A stretch of DNA of 34,115 bases from Bacillus sp. FJAT-27245 (lineage in GTDB: Bacteria; Bacillota; Bacilli; Bacillales; Cytobacillaceae), in contig NZ_LIGI01000001.1 of the NCBI RefSeq assembly GCF_001273955.1, positions 791,718 to 825,832 of the forward strand, given 5' to 3'. The position numbers and the translations under genes were made by a program. The notes under the pieces were generated by a model that was not told the DNA's origin, ran no database searches, and saw nothing but the letters and a program-made list of their open reading frames with translations. How positions within the stretch are numbered: the first letter of the stretch is position 1; each line of letters opens with the position of its first letter. Positions 8,952-15,998 of the stretch are shown here, piece by piece.

Positions 8952-8969
8952 TATCTCGAATTAAAGATA
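8952..8969 (+). promoter_or_regulatory. MhqR-like operator
   Basis: TATCTCGAATTAAAGATA is an inverted repeat (TATCT-N8-AGATA) directly after the -10. It resembles the MhqR box I recall for the B. subtilis mhq genes (tATCTcgaAtTCgAGATa) and sits before mhq-type genes. No mhqR gene lies in the window. Confidence 0.6.
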
Positions 8970-9145
8970 TTTAAATATATGATTTTCAGCTAACTCTTAA
9001 TGTGCTTGCAAAGGCAAAGCACTTTGGGCGTTTATATTTTTCAATAAAATCTTTAATTAAGAATTGTTTAGTTAAAGATAATTAAGGGAAGATTTCTTAT
9101 AAAGAAACAGGACAAAATAGTCATATCTCACGAGGGAGTGAAAAA

Positions 9146-10084
9146 ATGGGCAAAAAAACTACGGGAATCCACCATATAACAGCTATTGTCGGCCATCCAC
9201 AAGAAAACGTTGATTTCTATGCAGGAGTTTTGGGATTTCGCCTCGTTAAGCAAACTGTCAATTTTGATGATCCTGGTACGTATCATCTTTATTTTGGCAA
9301 CGAAGGAGGGGAACCTGGAACAATCATTACTTTCTTCCCATGGGCAGGTGCCTATCAAGGAAGGATCGGTGATGGGCAGGTAGGGGTAACTTCTTACGCG
9401 GTCCCTTCAGGGGCAATGGAATTCTGGGAAAAAAGACTTGGAAAGTTTCGTATTCCATTCACGAAAACAGAGCGATTCGGTGAGAAGTATCTCCAATTCG
9501 AGGATACCCATGGCTTGCGTCTTGAGATTGTTGAAAGAGAACAAGGGGAATTGAACCAGTGGACATTTGGCGACGTTACTCCGAAAGTGGCCATAAAAGG
9601 GTTTGGAGGGGCAACTCTCTTTTCCGCTCAGCCTGATAAAACGGCAGATTTGCTAGAAAGGGTTATGGGCCTTGAATTCGTTGGAAGTGAAGAAGGCTTC
9701 CTCCGCTTCCGTTCTTCTGCCGATATAGGAAATGTCATTGATTTAAAAACAACTCCAACTGGACGAGGCAAAATGGGCGTAGGAACTGTCCATCATATTG
9801 CTTGGAGGGCAATCGATGATGCGGATCAATTGGACTGGCAAAAATACGTTGCTTCAAATGGGTACGGCGTAACACCTGTCCAGGACAGGAACTATTTCAA
9901 TGCCATTTATTTCAGGGAACACGGAGAAATCCTGTTTGAAATCGCGACTGACCCTCCCGGTTTTGCCCATGATGAATCACAGGAGACCATGGGTGAAAAG
10001 TTGATGCTTCCTTCACAGTATGAACAGTTAAGGGAGCGAATTGAACGGCAGCTTATACCTTTTGAGGTCAGGAATTTAGACTGA
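9146..10084 (+). CDS. mhqO: Ring-cleaving dioxygenase (MhqO/MhqA-like glyoxalase family)
   Basis: A 312-residue cytoplasmic enzyme of the vicinal-oxygen-chelate (glyoxalase/dioxygenase) superfamily, built of two similar halves. The metal-site His lies in the GIHHITAIVG opening of the first half (H9/H10). The second half has GVGTVHHIAWR and the ligand Glu in EILFEIATDPPGF. Bacillus relatives (MhqA, MhqE, MhqO) are induced by quinones and catechol-like electrophiles, and are thought to open hydroquinone or thiol-quinone adducts. The ribosome site GAGGGAGTG precedes the ATG. It is first in a cluster with flavin reductase, hydrolase and quinone reductase genes. Which mhq paralogue it matches best is uncertain. 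Confidence 0.85.
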   Translation: MGKKTTGIHHITAIVGHPQENVDFYAGVLGFRLVKQTVNFDDPGTYHLYFGNEGGEPGTIITFFPWAGAYQGRIGDGQVGVTSYAVPSGAMEFWEKRLGKFRIPFTKTERFGEKYLQFEDTHGLRLEIVEREQGELNQWTFGDVTPKVAIKGFGGATLFSAQPDKTADLLERVMGLEFVGSEEGFLRFRSSADIGNVIDLKTTPTGRGKMGVGTVHHIAWRAIDDADQLDWQKYVASNGYGVTPVQDRNYFNAIYFREHGEILFEIATDPPGFAHDESQETMGEKLMLPSQYEQLRERIERQLIPFEVRNLD

Positions 10085-10102
10085 TTAAAGGGGAGAATAC
10101 GA

Positions 10103-10711
10103 TTGCTTTCTATAGATCCGTCCAAGAATACCGAAAGAGAAAATTACAAGTTCCTAATCGGGAGCATCATACCCAGGCCGATTGCTTTCGTTACTACCTT
10201 ATCAAAAGACGACGTCCTGAATGGTGCACCCTTCAGTTACTTTAACATTGTTTCTTCCAATCCCCCAATGATATCCCTATCGATTCAAAGGCAAGGAGGG
10301 AGACAAAAGGATACTGCGAGGAACATCATTGAATACAAGGAATTTGTCGTCCACATCGTGGATGAGCAGAACGTTGAAAAAATAAATCAAACTGCTGCAA
10401 GACTTCCGCCTGACCAAAGTGAAATCGAGGCGGCAAATTTAACCCCGGTTGATAGTATGAAAATTTCAGTTCCTGGAGTAAAGGAAGCCAAGATTAGGAT
10501 GGAATGTAGATTGGAAAAACATTTGGAACTCGGTGATGAAGATTCGATAGGATGCGACTTGATTATAGGGAGAGTTGTTCAATTCCATATTGAACCTGAC
10601 ATTTACGAAAATGGGCGAATAAATCCAACGGGGTTGGCTGCCGTCAGCAGGTTGGCTGGGAGCAATTATGCAAAAATAGGTGAGATATTTTCAATTGAGC
10701 GGCCTGAATAG
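10103..10711 (+). CDS. Flavin reductase-like FMN-binding protein (YwrF-like)
   Basis: A 202-residue protein of the flavin reductase-like split-barrel family (DIM6/NTAB). The family opening IIPRPIAFVTTLSKDDVLNGAPFSYFNIVSSNPPMISLS is clear; it binds FMN in related structures. The C-terminal GRINPTGLAAVSRLAGSNYAKIGEIFSI block, with conserved R/Y, is also typical. It may supply reduced flavin or reduce electrophiles directly. The TTG start has AAAGGGGAG 7 bases upstream and lies 18 bases after the dioxygenase stop, so the two are probably co-transcribed. Confidence 0.88.
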   Translation: MLSIDPSKNTERENYKFLIGSIIPRPIAFVTTLSKDDVLNGAPFSYFNIVSSNPPMISLSIQRQGGRQKDTARNIIEYKEFVVHIVDEQNVEKINQTAARLPPDQSEIEAANLTPVDSMKISVPGVKEAKIRMECRLEKHLELGDEDSIGCDLIIGRVVQFHIEPDIYENGRINPTGLAAVSRLAGSNYAKIGEIFSIERPE

Positions 10712-10818
10712 GTTCCATTACAAACTCTGGATTGGAAGCAGCCGAGCGGGGTATACTTTTTAAGAGATGAAAGAAGCCTTGCCACATGTGGTGGTTCGCG
10801 TTTTGGAGGGAGAAAAAC

Positions 10819-11442
10819 ATGAAACATATATTTAACAGGGGATCAAATGTAACAAAACCTACTTTACTCTTGCTTCATGGCACAGGAGGGAATGAATTGG
10901 ACCTTCTTCCGCTTGCGGGAAGAATTGACGATGAGGCTTCTGTTTTGAGTGTCCGCGGAAATGTACTGGAAAACGGAATGCCGCGTTTCTTCAGAAGATT
11001 GGCGGAAGGTGTGTTCGATGAAAAGGACCTTGTATTCCGAACGAAGGAACTGAATGAATTCCTTGATGAGGCGGCTAAAAACTATGGATTTGACCGTGAT
11101 AACATTGTTGCCATTGGTTACTCGAATGGGGCCAATATAGCTGCAAGTTTATTATTCCATTATCAAAACGCGTTGAAGGGGGCAATCCTCCATCATCCAA
11201 TGGTACCATTGCGGGGCTTAGAACTGCCTGATTTGTCAGGAAAGTCGGTGTTTATCGCCGCGGGGACAAATGATCCAATCTGCTCACCAACAGAATCGAC
11301 TGAACTCCAAACTTTATTGGAGAAGGCGAATGCGAACGTTGAGATTCATTGGGAAAATCATGGGCATCAGCTGACTTTGTCAGAAGTTGAGGCGGCCGCT
11401 GATTGGTATGGTAATGGAATCGGAATACAAAAGAATAGTTAG
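10819..11442 (+). CDS. mhqD: Carboxylesterase/phospholipase-type hydrolase (MhqD-like)
   Basis: A 207-residue alpha/beta hydrolase. The oxyanion-region motif LLLLHGTGGNE (about 16-26) and the nucleophile elbow GYSNGAN (S102) are present. The likely acid D152 is in AAGTNDPIC and the catalytic His (H183) in ENHGHQL. This is the small carboxylesterase family that includes MhqD, co-induced with ring-cleaving dioxygenases by 2-methylhydroquinone. The start is ATG 10819 (site TGGAGGGAG, 10804-10811); an in-frame extension to 10786 has no ribosome site. A TATACT -10-like motif at 10752-10757 in the 107-bp gap could give an extra promoter, but its -35 is poor. Confidence 0.87.
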   Translation: MKHIFNRGSNVTKPTLLLLHGTGGNELDLLPLAGRIDDEASVLSVRGNVLENGMPRFFRRLAEGVFDEKDLVFRTKELNEFLDEAAKNYGFDRDNIVAIGYSNGANIAASLLFHYQNALKGAILHHPMVPLRGLELPDLSGKSVFIAAGTNDPICSPTESTELQTLLEKANANVEIHWENHGHQLTLSEVEAAADWYGNGIGIQKNS

Positions 11443-11469
11443 GGTAATATATAAAAGGGTGATAAGAGT

Positions 11470-12141
11470 ATGGGATTTTTATCCAAGTTGTTTGGAAAAA
11501 CAAAAAAGAGGGAGGAAGAAAATTTGTCAAACGTCAAACTAGCAGTCATTTTTTACAGCATGGGCGGTACAAATTTCCAACTTGCGAAGTGGGCTGAGGA
11601 AGGTGCCAAAGAAGCCGGTGCCGAGGTAAAAGTATTCAAAGTACAGGAATTGGCTCCTGAATCCGTTGTACAGGGAAATGAAGTGTGGAAACGCACAACG
11701 GAAGCAACAAAGGATATTCCGGTTGTTACCTCTGAAGATCTTGAATGGGCCGATGCCATCATCTTCAGCGTTCCTACAAGATTCGGGAATATGCCTTCCC
11801 AAATGAAGCAGTTCCTTGATACTCAAGGGGGATTATGGGCATCTGGAAAAACAGTTAACAAAGTTGTCAGTGCGATGACTTCCGCACAAAATCCTCATGG
11901 CGGCCAGGAGGCAACAATACTTTCCTTATATACTTCAATGATGCACTGGGGAGCTATCATTGTACCGCCTGGCTACACAGACCCAGTTTTATTCGGAGCG
12001 GGCGGAAATCCGTATGGAACGAGTGTCACTGTCGGTGAAGATGGAAAAATGAAGGATGCTTCCCAAGCAGAACCAGCCGTTAAACACCAGGCAAAACGGA
12101 CTGTCCAAGTTGCAGAGTGGGTTAAAAAAGCAAATCAATAA
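11470..12141 (+). CDS. NAD(P)H:quinone oxidoreductase, WrbA type
   Basis: A 223-residue flavodoxin-fold enzyme that reduces quinones by two electrons to hydroquinones, avoiding semiquinone radicals. The FMN phosphate loop is YSMGGTNFQLA (about 29-39). The WrbA hallmarks FSVPTRFGNMPSQMKQFLD, WASGKTVNKVVSAMTSAQNPHGGQEAT and GYTDPVLFGAGGNPYGTS are present. An extra N-terminal segment, FLSKLFGKTKKREEEN, precedes the catalytic domain and is amphipathic and basic. The ATG has AAAAGGGTGA 8 bases upstream. A TTG at 11524 would remove the extension but has a poorer site. It is the last gene of the cluster, before a perfect terminator. Confidence 0.9.
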   Translation: MGFLSKLFGKTKKREEENLSNVKLAVIFYSMGGTNFQLAKWAEEGAKEAGAEVKVFKVQELAPESVVQGNEVWKRTTEATKDIPVVTSEDLEWADAIIFSVPTRFGNMPSQMKQFLDTQGGLWASGKTVNKVVSAMTSAQNPHGGQEATILSLYTSMMHWGAIIVPPGYTDPVLFGAGGNPYGTSVTVGEDGKMKDASQAEPAVKHQAKRTVQVAEWVKKANQ

Positions 12142-12150
12142 TGCAGGTTG

Positions 12151-12184
12151 GAGCTAATCAAATGATGTTTGATTAGCTCTTTTG
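12151..12184 (+). terminator. Intrinsic terminator of the quinone cluster
   Basis: A perfect 12-bp stem GAGCTAATCAAA / TTTGATTAGCTC, a 5-base loop, then TTTTT. Confidence 0.95.
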
Positions 12185-12215
12185 CTATGGAATTCATTAA
12201 AAGGGGGGGGAGTTT

Positions 12216-12914
12216 TTGAATGAAAAAAAGGCTGTTGGAGAAAAAGCTGCAGAATTTGTAAAGGAAGGCATGGTAGTTGGACTGGGAACGGGCTCAACAG
12301 TTTATTATACTTTACAATTGCTTGGAAAACTTGTTCAGCAAGGGTTTTCCATAAAAGGAATTCCAACTTCACGCCAAACTGAAAAATTAGCAAACGAATT
12401 AAACATTCCCTTAACCTCCTTCGATGACATAAACCAGGTTGATATAGCTATTGATGGGGCTGATGAAGTAAGCAGCAATTTAGATTTAATTAAGGGCGGC
12501 GGTGGTGCATTATTGCGTGAAAAAATAGTGGCTAAAGCCGCAAGGAAATTAATCATTGTAGCAGATTCCAGTAAATTGGCTGATCAGTTGGGTTCCTTTC
12601 CATTGCCGGTTGAAATTGTCCCTTTTGGGTTGGAAGCGACAAGAAGGCATATTCAGAAACTCGGAATCCATCCAGAATTAAGAATGGTTAATGGGACTCC
12701 TTTTATTACAGACAACGGCAACTATATCCTCGACTGTGCTTGCAGAAGAATAATCGCGCCCCATGAATTGGAGAACAACTTAAATATCATTCCAGGCGTA
12801 GTTGATAATGGGCTTTTTATAGGGATGGCTGACCTTGTTATAACAGTCGATGAAAATAAGGAAGTAATAATGAAGAAGCGGGAGCAAAAGGCAAGTGACG
12901 ATATTCTCCAATAA
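12216..12914 (+). CDS. rpiA: Ribose-5-phosphate isomerase A
   Basis: A 232-residue cytoplasmic enzyme interconverting ribose-5-phosphate and ribulose-5-phosphate in the pentose phosphate pathway. Phosphate-binding GLGTGST (about 22-28), catalytic-site AIDGADE (D80, D83, E84), KGGGGALLREK (K93 to E102-K103) and the C-terminal HxxE-like LENNLNIIPGVVDNGLF are all present. The TTG at 12216 is used: the only ATG nearby (12220) is out of frame. The upstream AAGGGGGGGGAG site (12201-12212) contains a run of eight G. The gene stands alone between two terminators. Confidence 0.95.
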   Translation: MNEKKAVGEKAAEFVKEGMVVGLGTGSTVYYTLQLLGKLVQQGFSIKGIPTSRQTEKLANELNIPLTSFDDINQVDIAIDGADEVSSNLDLIKGGGGALLREKIVAKAARKLIIVADSSKLADQLGSFPLPVEIVPFGLEATRRHIQKLGIHPELRMVNGTPFITDNGNYILDCACRRIIAPHELENNLNIIPGVVDNGLFIGMADLVITVDENKEVIMKKREQKASDDILQ

Positions 12915-12943
12915 AAAAAGCCAACCTCCAGTGTTGGCTTTTT
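12915..12943. terminator. Intrinsic terminator after rpiA
   Basis: AAAAAGCCAAC pairs with GTTGGCTTTTT, 7-base loop. It could serve both rpiA and the minus-strand operon ending at 12983. Confidence 0.93.
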
Positions 12944-12982
12944 ACATTGGTTAATAAGAATCAGGTGAATTCATCACTTGCA

Positions 12983-13096
12983 TCACTTTTCAGCTGATTG
13001 GCTTTTACAGAAATCTTCTTCAACCTCTTTAATTTCCACAGAGCAGCAATCAGATTTTGGATTCTGTCCAAGAATATTCTTAATGAAGTCAAACAT
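12983..13096 (-). CDS. 37-residue Cys-bearing small protein
   Basis: A very short gene: MFDFIKNILGQNPKSDCCSV, then EIKEVEEDFCKSQSAEK. It starts with an amphipathic FDFIKNIL segment, then a Cys-Cys pair (C17, C18), an acidic stretch and C30. The ribosome site AAGGGGGGTGA is close to ideal, 6 bases before the ATG, and is the best argument that it is translated. It is the last gene of the ArsR-permease operon, and an ArsR-type operator (13115-13136) lies just upstream, so it may also be expressed separately. The function is unknown; a metalloid- or thiol-binding accessory for the permease is an inference from the Cys pair and position. Confidence 0.65.
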   Translation of the reverse strand: MFDFIKNILGQNPKSDCCSVEIKEVEEDFCKSQSAEK

Positions 13097-13114
13097 TCAA
13101 GTCACCCCCCTTAG

Positions 13115-13136
13115 TTAATCAAGTATTTTTGATTAA
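13115..13136 (-). promoter_or_regulatory. ArsR-type operator, copy 1
   Basis: A perfect inverted repeat TTAATCAA-N6-TTGATTAA between the permease and the 37-residue gene. Confidence 0.7.
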
Positions 13137-13145
13137 TAATCCGGT

Positions 13146-14009
13146 TTAAACGAGAAAAAATATGAAACCAGAAATCGTGCTCATCGTAATGACAGAAAGT
13201 ACAAACGCAATCACAAGCTGCTTGCGGAAGATGGATTTTAAAAGGACTACCTCCGGAAGGCTTGCACCGGCGGATGAAATCATGAGCGCCATAACAGGGC
13301 CAAGAGCCATACCTTTTGCAATCAAGATCTGGGAGATTGGAATCATGCTTGATAATCGAATATACAAAGGAATTCCGATGATGGCCGCAATTGGGATTAG
13401 CCACCATCTGTCCTGTCCGAACCATTCAGCGATAAAGTGTGTCGGAACCAGCCCATGGATTGCTGCCCCGATAAACGCTCCAATGAGCAGATATGGGTAG
13501 ACGCTTTTCATGAGGGAAAGTGTTTCGGCCAGCGCGTACCTCCAATTGAATTTCCTCGTTGATTGTTCATATCCCTTCATCACAACATTTTTCACATGCC
13601 GTTCAAACCCTAGTTTATCTAGTGCAAAACCGATGGCAATTGAGAGGATGGAAGTGATTAACGTATAGAGAGCCGTTACTTTCCAGCCCATGACAACCCC
13701 CATGATTGTCAGGATCGTCGGGTCCAGGACCGGCGAAGCAAATAGGAAGACCATTGTGATTGAAAATGGAATCTTGTTCTTCAGCATGTTGACGACAACC
13801 GGTATCGTGGAGCAAGAACAGAATGGCGTGATAAAAGCGAACACGATGGCAATGATGCTTGCAATGAACTTATTGCTGCCAGTCAGCTTTCTTTCTATTT
13901 TCTCATAAGGTATATAGCCTTGCAGCAGGCTGATGGCAAAGCTGATGATAATGAACAGGATGGTCAATTCAACCGCGATTCCGAGAAAACTTTTTAAAAA
14001 ATCCATCAT
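13146..14009 (-). CDS. ArsP/DUF318-family permease
   Basis: A 287-residue membrane protein of the permease family PF03773 (ArsP_1/UPF0718). It has about eight hydrophobic segments. The family motif TPFCSCSTIPVV, with its cysteine pair, lies near residue 60-70; FASPVLDPTI and the second-half mirror MISSAGASLPEVVLLKSIF follow. ArsP members export trivalent organoarsenicals; others have no known substrate. The ribosome site TAGGAGGCTAAG precedes ATGATG. Its neighbours (an ArsR with CxC, two small Cys proteins) point to a metalloid or thiophilic substrate, but the substrate is inferred. The spacing of 11 bases to the 58-residue gene indicates one transcript. Confidence 0.88.
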   Translation of the reverse strand: MMDFLKSFLGIAVELTILFIIISFAISLLQGYIPYEKIERKLTGSNKFIASIIAIVFAFITPFCSCSTIPVVVNMLKNKIPFSITMVFLFASPVLDPTILTIMGVVMGWKVTALYTLITSILSIAIGFALDKLGFERHVKNVVMKGYEQSTRKFNWRYALAETLSLMKSVYPYLLIGAFIGAAIHGLVPTHFIAEWFGQDRWWLIPIAAIIGIPLYIRLSSMIPISQILIAKGMALGPVMALMISSAGASLPEVVLLKSIFRKQLVIAFVLSVITMSTISGFIFFLV

Positions 14010-14020
14010 AACTTAGCCTC

Positions 14021-14197
14021 CTATGCCTCGCACAAGCATTGGCAATCGGAAACCTTTGCTTTTGGGGCGTTCCTTTTGAAAAAACCGAAAAAGTTTCTTT
14101 CTTCCATAGGGGGAGAGTGTTTCCAGGCGTCTTTAGCATTCTCTTCAATTTCCCGCTGTTTTAATTCAACCATCAGTTCGATATCGTAAATTGTCAT
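14021..14197 (-). CDS. 58-residue small protein with C-terminal CxCxC
   Basis: MTIYDIELMVELKQREIEEN followed by a helical charged part, then NFFGFFKR and the tail SDCQCLCEA (three Cys spaced CxCxC). The start is the ATG at 14197 (site AAGGAGGAAATTG); an upstream ATG at 14218 lies in the operator and has no site. The amphipathic helix is rich in Glu/Lys, and the Cys tail is suited to bind a soft metal or As(III). I do not recognise the family. It sits between arsR and the permease, preceded by operator copy 2, so it should be induced with them. Confidence 0.72.
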   Translation of the reverse strand: MTIYDIELMVELKQREIEENAKDAWKHSPPMEERNFFGFFKRNAPKAKVSDCQCLCEA

Positions 14198-14210
14198 TGC
14201 AATTTCCTCC

Positions 14211-14255
14211 TTAATCAAATAAAGTTGTTTTATTAATCAAAAAAAATTGATTTAA
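14211..14255 (-). promoter_or_regulatory. ArsR-type operator, copy 2 with extra half-site
   Basis: TTAATCAA (14233-14240)-N6-TTGATTTAA (14247-14255), with another TTAATCAA half-site at 14211-14218. It lies between arsR and the 58-residue gene. Confidence 0.65.
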
Positions 14256-14271
14256 TATCCAGCCTAAAGGC

Positions 14272-14598
14272 CTAACAGGAAGCAGGCCTGAATAAGCAGC
14301 ATAGCTCGTTTGACAGCAAGTGGTTGATTTCCTTTTGGTTAATTGCGTAATAGCTCCATGTCCCTTTCGCTTCCTTTAAAATCAAATTGGCTTCTAGGAG
14401 AATTTTTAGATGGTACGATAGCTTGGATTGCTGCATGTCGATCATGTCGGCTAAATCGCAAACACAGATGGAATCTTGCTGGCAGAGAAGGTTTAAGATC
14501 TGGAGCCGTTTTTGGTCCGCAAGTGCTTTGAATTTTTGCTCATAGGATGCAAAAGTATCCTGCAGGGAAACATCTGTCAGCGGAATTGTCTTTTCCAT
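14272..14598 (-). CDS. ArsR-family regulator of the permease operon
   Basis: A 108-residue winged-helix repressor. The metal-binding motif SICVCDL gives C45 and C47, with C39 nearby; the tail ELCCLFRPASC adds three Cys. The recognition helix is in MQQSKLSYHLKILLEANLI and the wing in KGTWSYYAIN. The ATG at 14598 is chosen, because AAAGGAAG lies 9 bases before it; the upstream ATGATG at 14619-14616 overlaps that site. Its promoter is flanked by operator copies 3 and 4, so it should repress itself and the operon. The inducer is probably As(III) or a related thiophilic species, judged from the CxC motif. Confidence 0.93.
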   Translation of the reverse strand: MEKTIPLTDVSLQDTFASYEQKFKALADQKRLQILNLLCQQDSICVCDLADMIDMQQSKLSYHLKILLEANLILKEAKGTWSYYAINQKEINHLLSNELCCLFRPASC

Positions 14599-14611
14599 TC
14601 GGCAACTTCCT

Positions 14612-14633
14612 TTCATCAAATTTTATTGATTAA
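14612..14633 (-). promoter_or_regulatory. ArsR-type operator, copy 3
   Basis: TTCATCAA-N6-TTGATTAA, just downstream of the -10 of the operon promoter. Confidence 0.65.
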
Positions 14634-14637
14634 TTGT

Positions 14638-14666
14638 ATTATAGTACCAGTATATCCAAATTGCAA
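14638..14666 (-). promoter_or_regulatory. Sigma-A promoter of the arsR-permease operon
   Basis: On the minus strand: TTGCAA (14666-14661), a 17-bp spacer, TATAAT (14643-14638). Confidence 0.85.
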
Positions 14667-14670
14667 CACT

Positions 14671-14692
14671 TAAAACAAATTTTTTTGATTAA
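14671..14692 (-). promoter_or_regulatory. ArsR-type operator, copy 4
   Basis: TAAAACAA-N6-TTGATTAA; the right half-site is perfect and the left has two mismatches. It lies just upstream of the -35. Confidence 0.5.
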
Positions 14693-14865
14693 AAGTTTCC
14701 AGGTATTATTATCTGTTTTTCATTAGTTGACAAAGGTGACAAATGCCCAGAAGTGTCTCTGAGCTTTTTTCTTTGTAGAACATGAAAAACTTCTCTGGAT
14801 TCAACCTGGGCCAACAGGGTTGGCAGGCAACTTTTTGAAAAATGAAGGATAGAGTAAGAGCCTCA

Positions 14866-15735
14866 TTAAAGTGGTTCCACATGGACATGGACATCGTACA
14901 CGCCGTGGTCTTCCATCATAATGTTTTCGACGAGGGTCGCAATATCATGGGCCTCCTTGATTCCAAGCTTGGAATTTACAAGTATCACGCAATCAATGAC
15001 CTCATTATTGCCGTAATTTCGTCCTTTGATTTCCTTTATGCCTTTTACATCCTTAACGTTTAAAATGATTTCCTTATAGAATTCAAGCTTTGTTTCATCA
15101 AAACCATCCGATAGTTCATGTGAAGCCTGTCTAAAAATAACCCAGGCTGTTTTGCAAATTAATAAACCTACGACAATGGCCGTAACTGTGTCTAGCCAAG
15201 GCATGTTCAGTTGTGATCCGAAGATACCGATGGCCGTACCAATACTTACCCAGGCATCCGAAAGGTTATCTTTTGCCGCGGCCGAAACGGAACTGCTATT
15301 AATTTTCATCGCAAGCTTATTGTTGTACCGGTAGACAAAATACATGGCCAGCGCGGAAATAAGTGCAACATAAGCGGCGATAATATCAGGGGACTCTTTC
15401 CCGCTATGGAACATGGAAGTGAATCCTTCTATTAGTACTTGGACTCCCACAGCAGCCATAATGAACGAAGCTACCATCGATGCGATGGTTTCGCTTTTCC
15501 AGTGCCCGTATTTATGGTTTTCATCGGCCGGCTTTTGGGAAATTTTCAGCCCAATCAGTACAGCAATAGAGGCTATGATATCGGTTGTATTATTTAGCCC
15601 GTCCGCTTTTAGGGCGGCAGAATCGCTCATATATCCAATTATCAGCTTCAAACAGGAGAGTGCGAGATAGGCAACTATGCTAATGATGGCACCGCGTTCC
15701 CCTAGTTTTAGATCTTTGTATTTTTGTTCTGCCAT
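14866..15735 (-). CDS. mneP: Cation diffusion facilitator, MneP-like Mn(II) exporter
   Basis: A 289-residue CDF transporter that exchanges cytosolic divalent metal for protons. The TM2 metal site is in ALKADGLNNTTDIIAS (N/D type, as in Mn exporters rather than the HxxxD Zn type), and the TM5 partner in AAAKDNLSDAWVSIG. The signature KYGHWKSETIAS follows TM3. The C-terminal cytoplasmic domain ends VYDVHVHVEP. Similarity to B. subtilis MneP (YdfM) is high in my recollection. The start is ATG 15735: GGAGGGG lies 9 bases before it, while upstream in-frame starts overlap that site. In B. subtilis mneP is activated by MntR; no convincing MntR box was seen here. Confidence 0.88.
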   Translation of the reverse strand: MAEQKYKDLKLGERGAIISIVAYLALSCLKLIIGYMSDSAALKADGLNNTTDIIASIAVLIGLKISQKPADENHKYGHWKSETIASMVASFIMAAVGVQVLIEGFTSMFHSGKESPDIIAAYVALISALAMYFVYRYNNKLAMKINSSSVSAAAKDNLSDAWVSIGTAIGIFGSQLNMPWLDTVTAIVVGLLICKTAWVIFRQASHELSDGFDETKLEFYKEIILNVKDVKGIKEIKGRNYGNNEVIDCVILVNSKLGIKEAHDIATLVENIMMEDHGVYDVHVHVEPL

Positions 15736-15960
15736 AGAAACCATCCCCTCCAAAAAAACTCCTCCATAACCATACCATCCGGCATCCGTGTGGGTCTAGG
15801 GCAAGACTTTTGTGTATTTTTAACTAAATAAGGCATGGTGAAGAAAGTTAACCTGGAGAAAATAGACGGTGTTACGCTTAAAGCGGCAAACAAAGCCTGA
15901 CAGGACAGCAAATCTGCTCGAAAGGCTTATGTAGCTTGAATCCATTACCCTTATAAAATG

Positions 15961-15987
15961 AAAAAAGCCAACTAAATTGTTGGCTTT
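15961..15987 (-). terminator. Intrinsic terminator of the DUF2935 gene
   Basis: AAAGCCAAC / GTTGGCTTT with a 6-base loop; the A-run on the plus strand gives the U-run on the minus strand. Confidence 0.9.
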
Positions 15988-15998
15988 AAAATATTTTT

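Noticed and set aside
12201-12210. Run of eight G before rpiA as a phase-variation tract
   Set aside because: It forms the ribosome site and lies outside the coding frame; G-rich Shine-Dalgarno runs recur in this window (e.g. before the DUF2935 gene).
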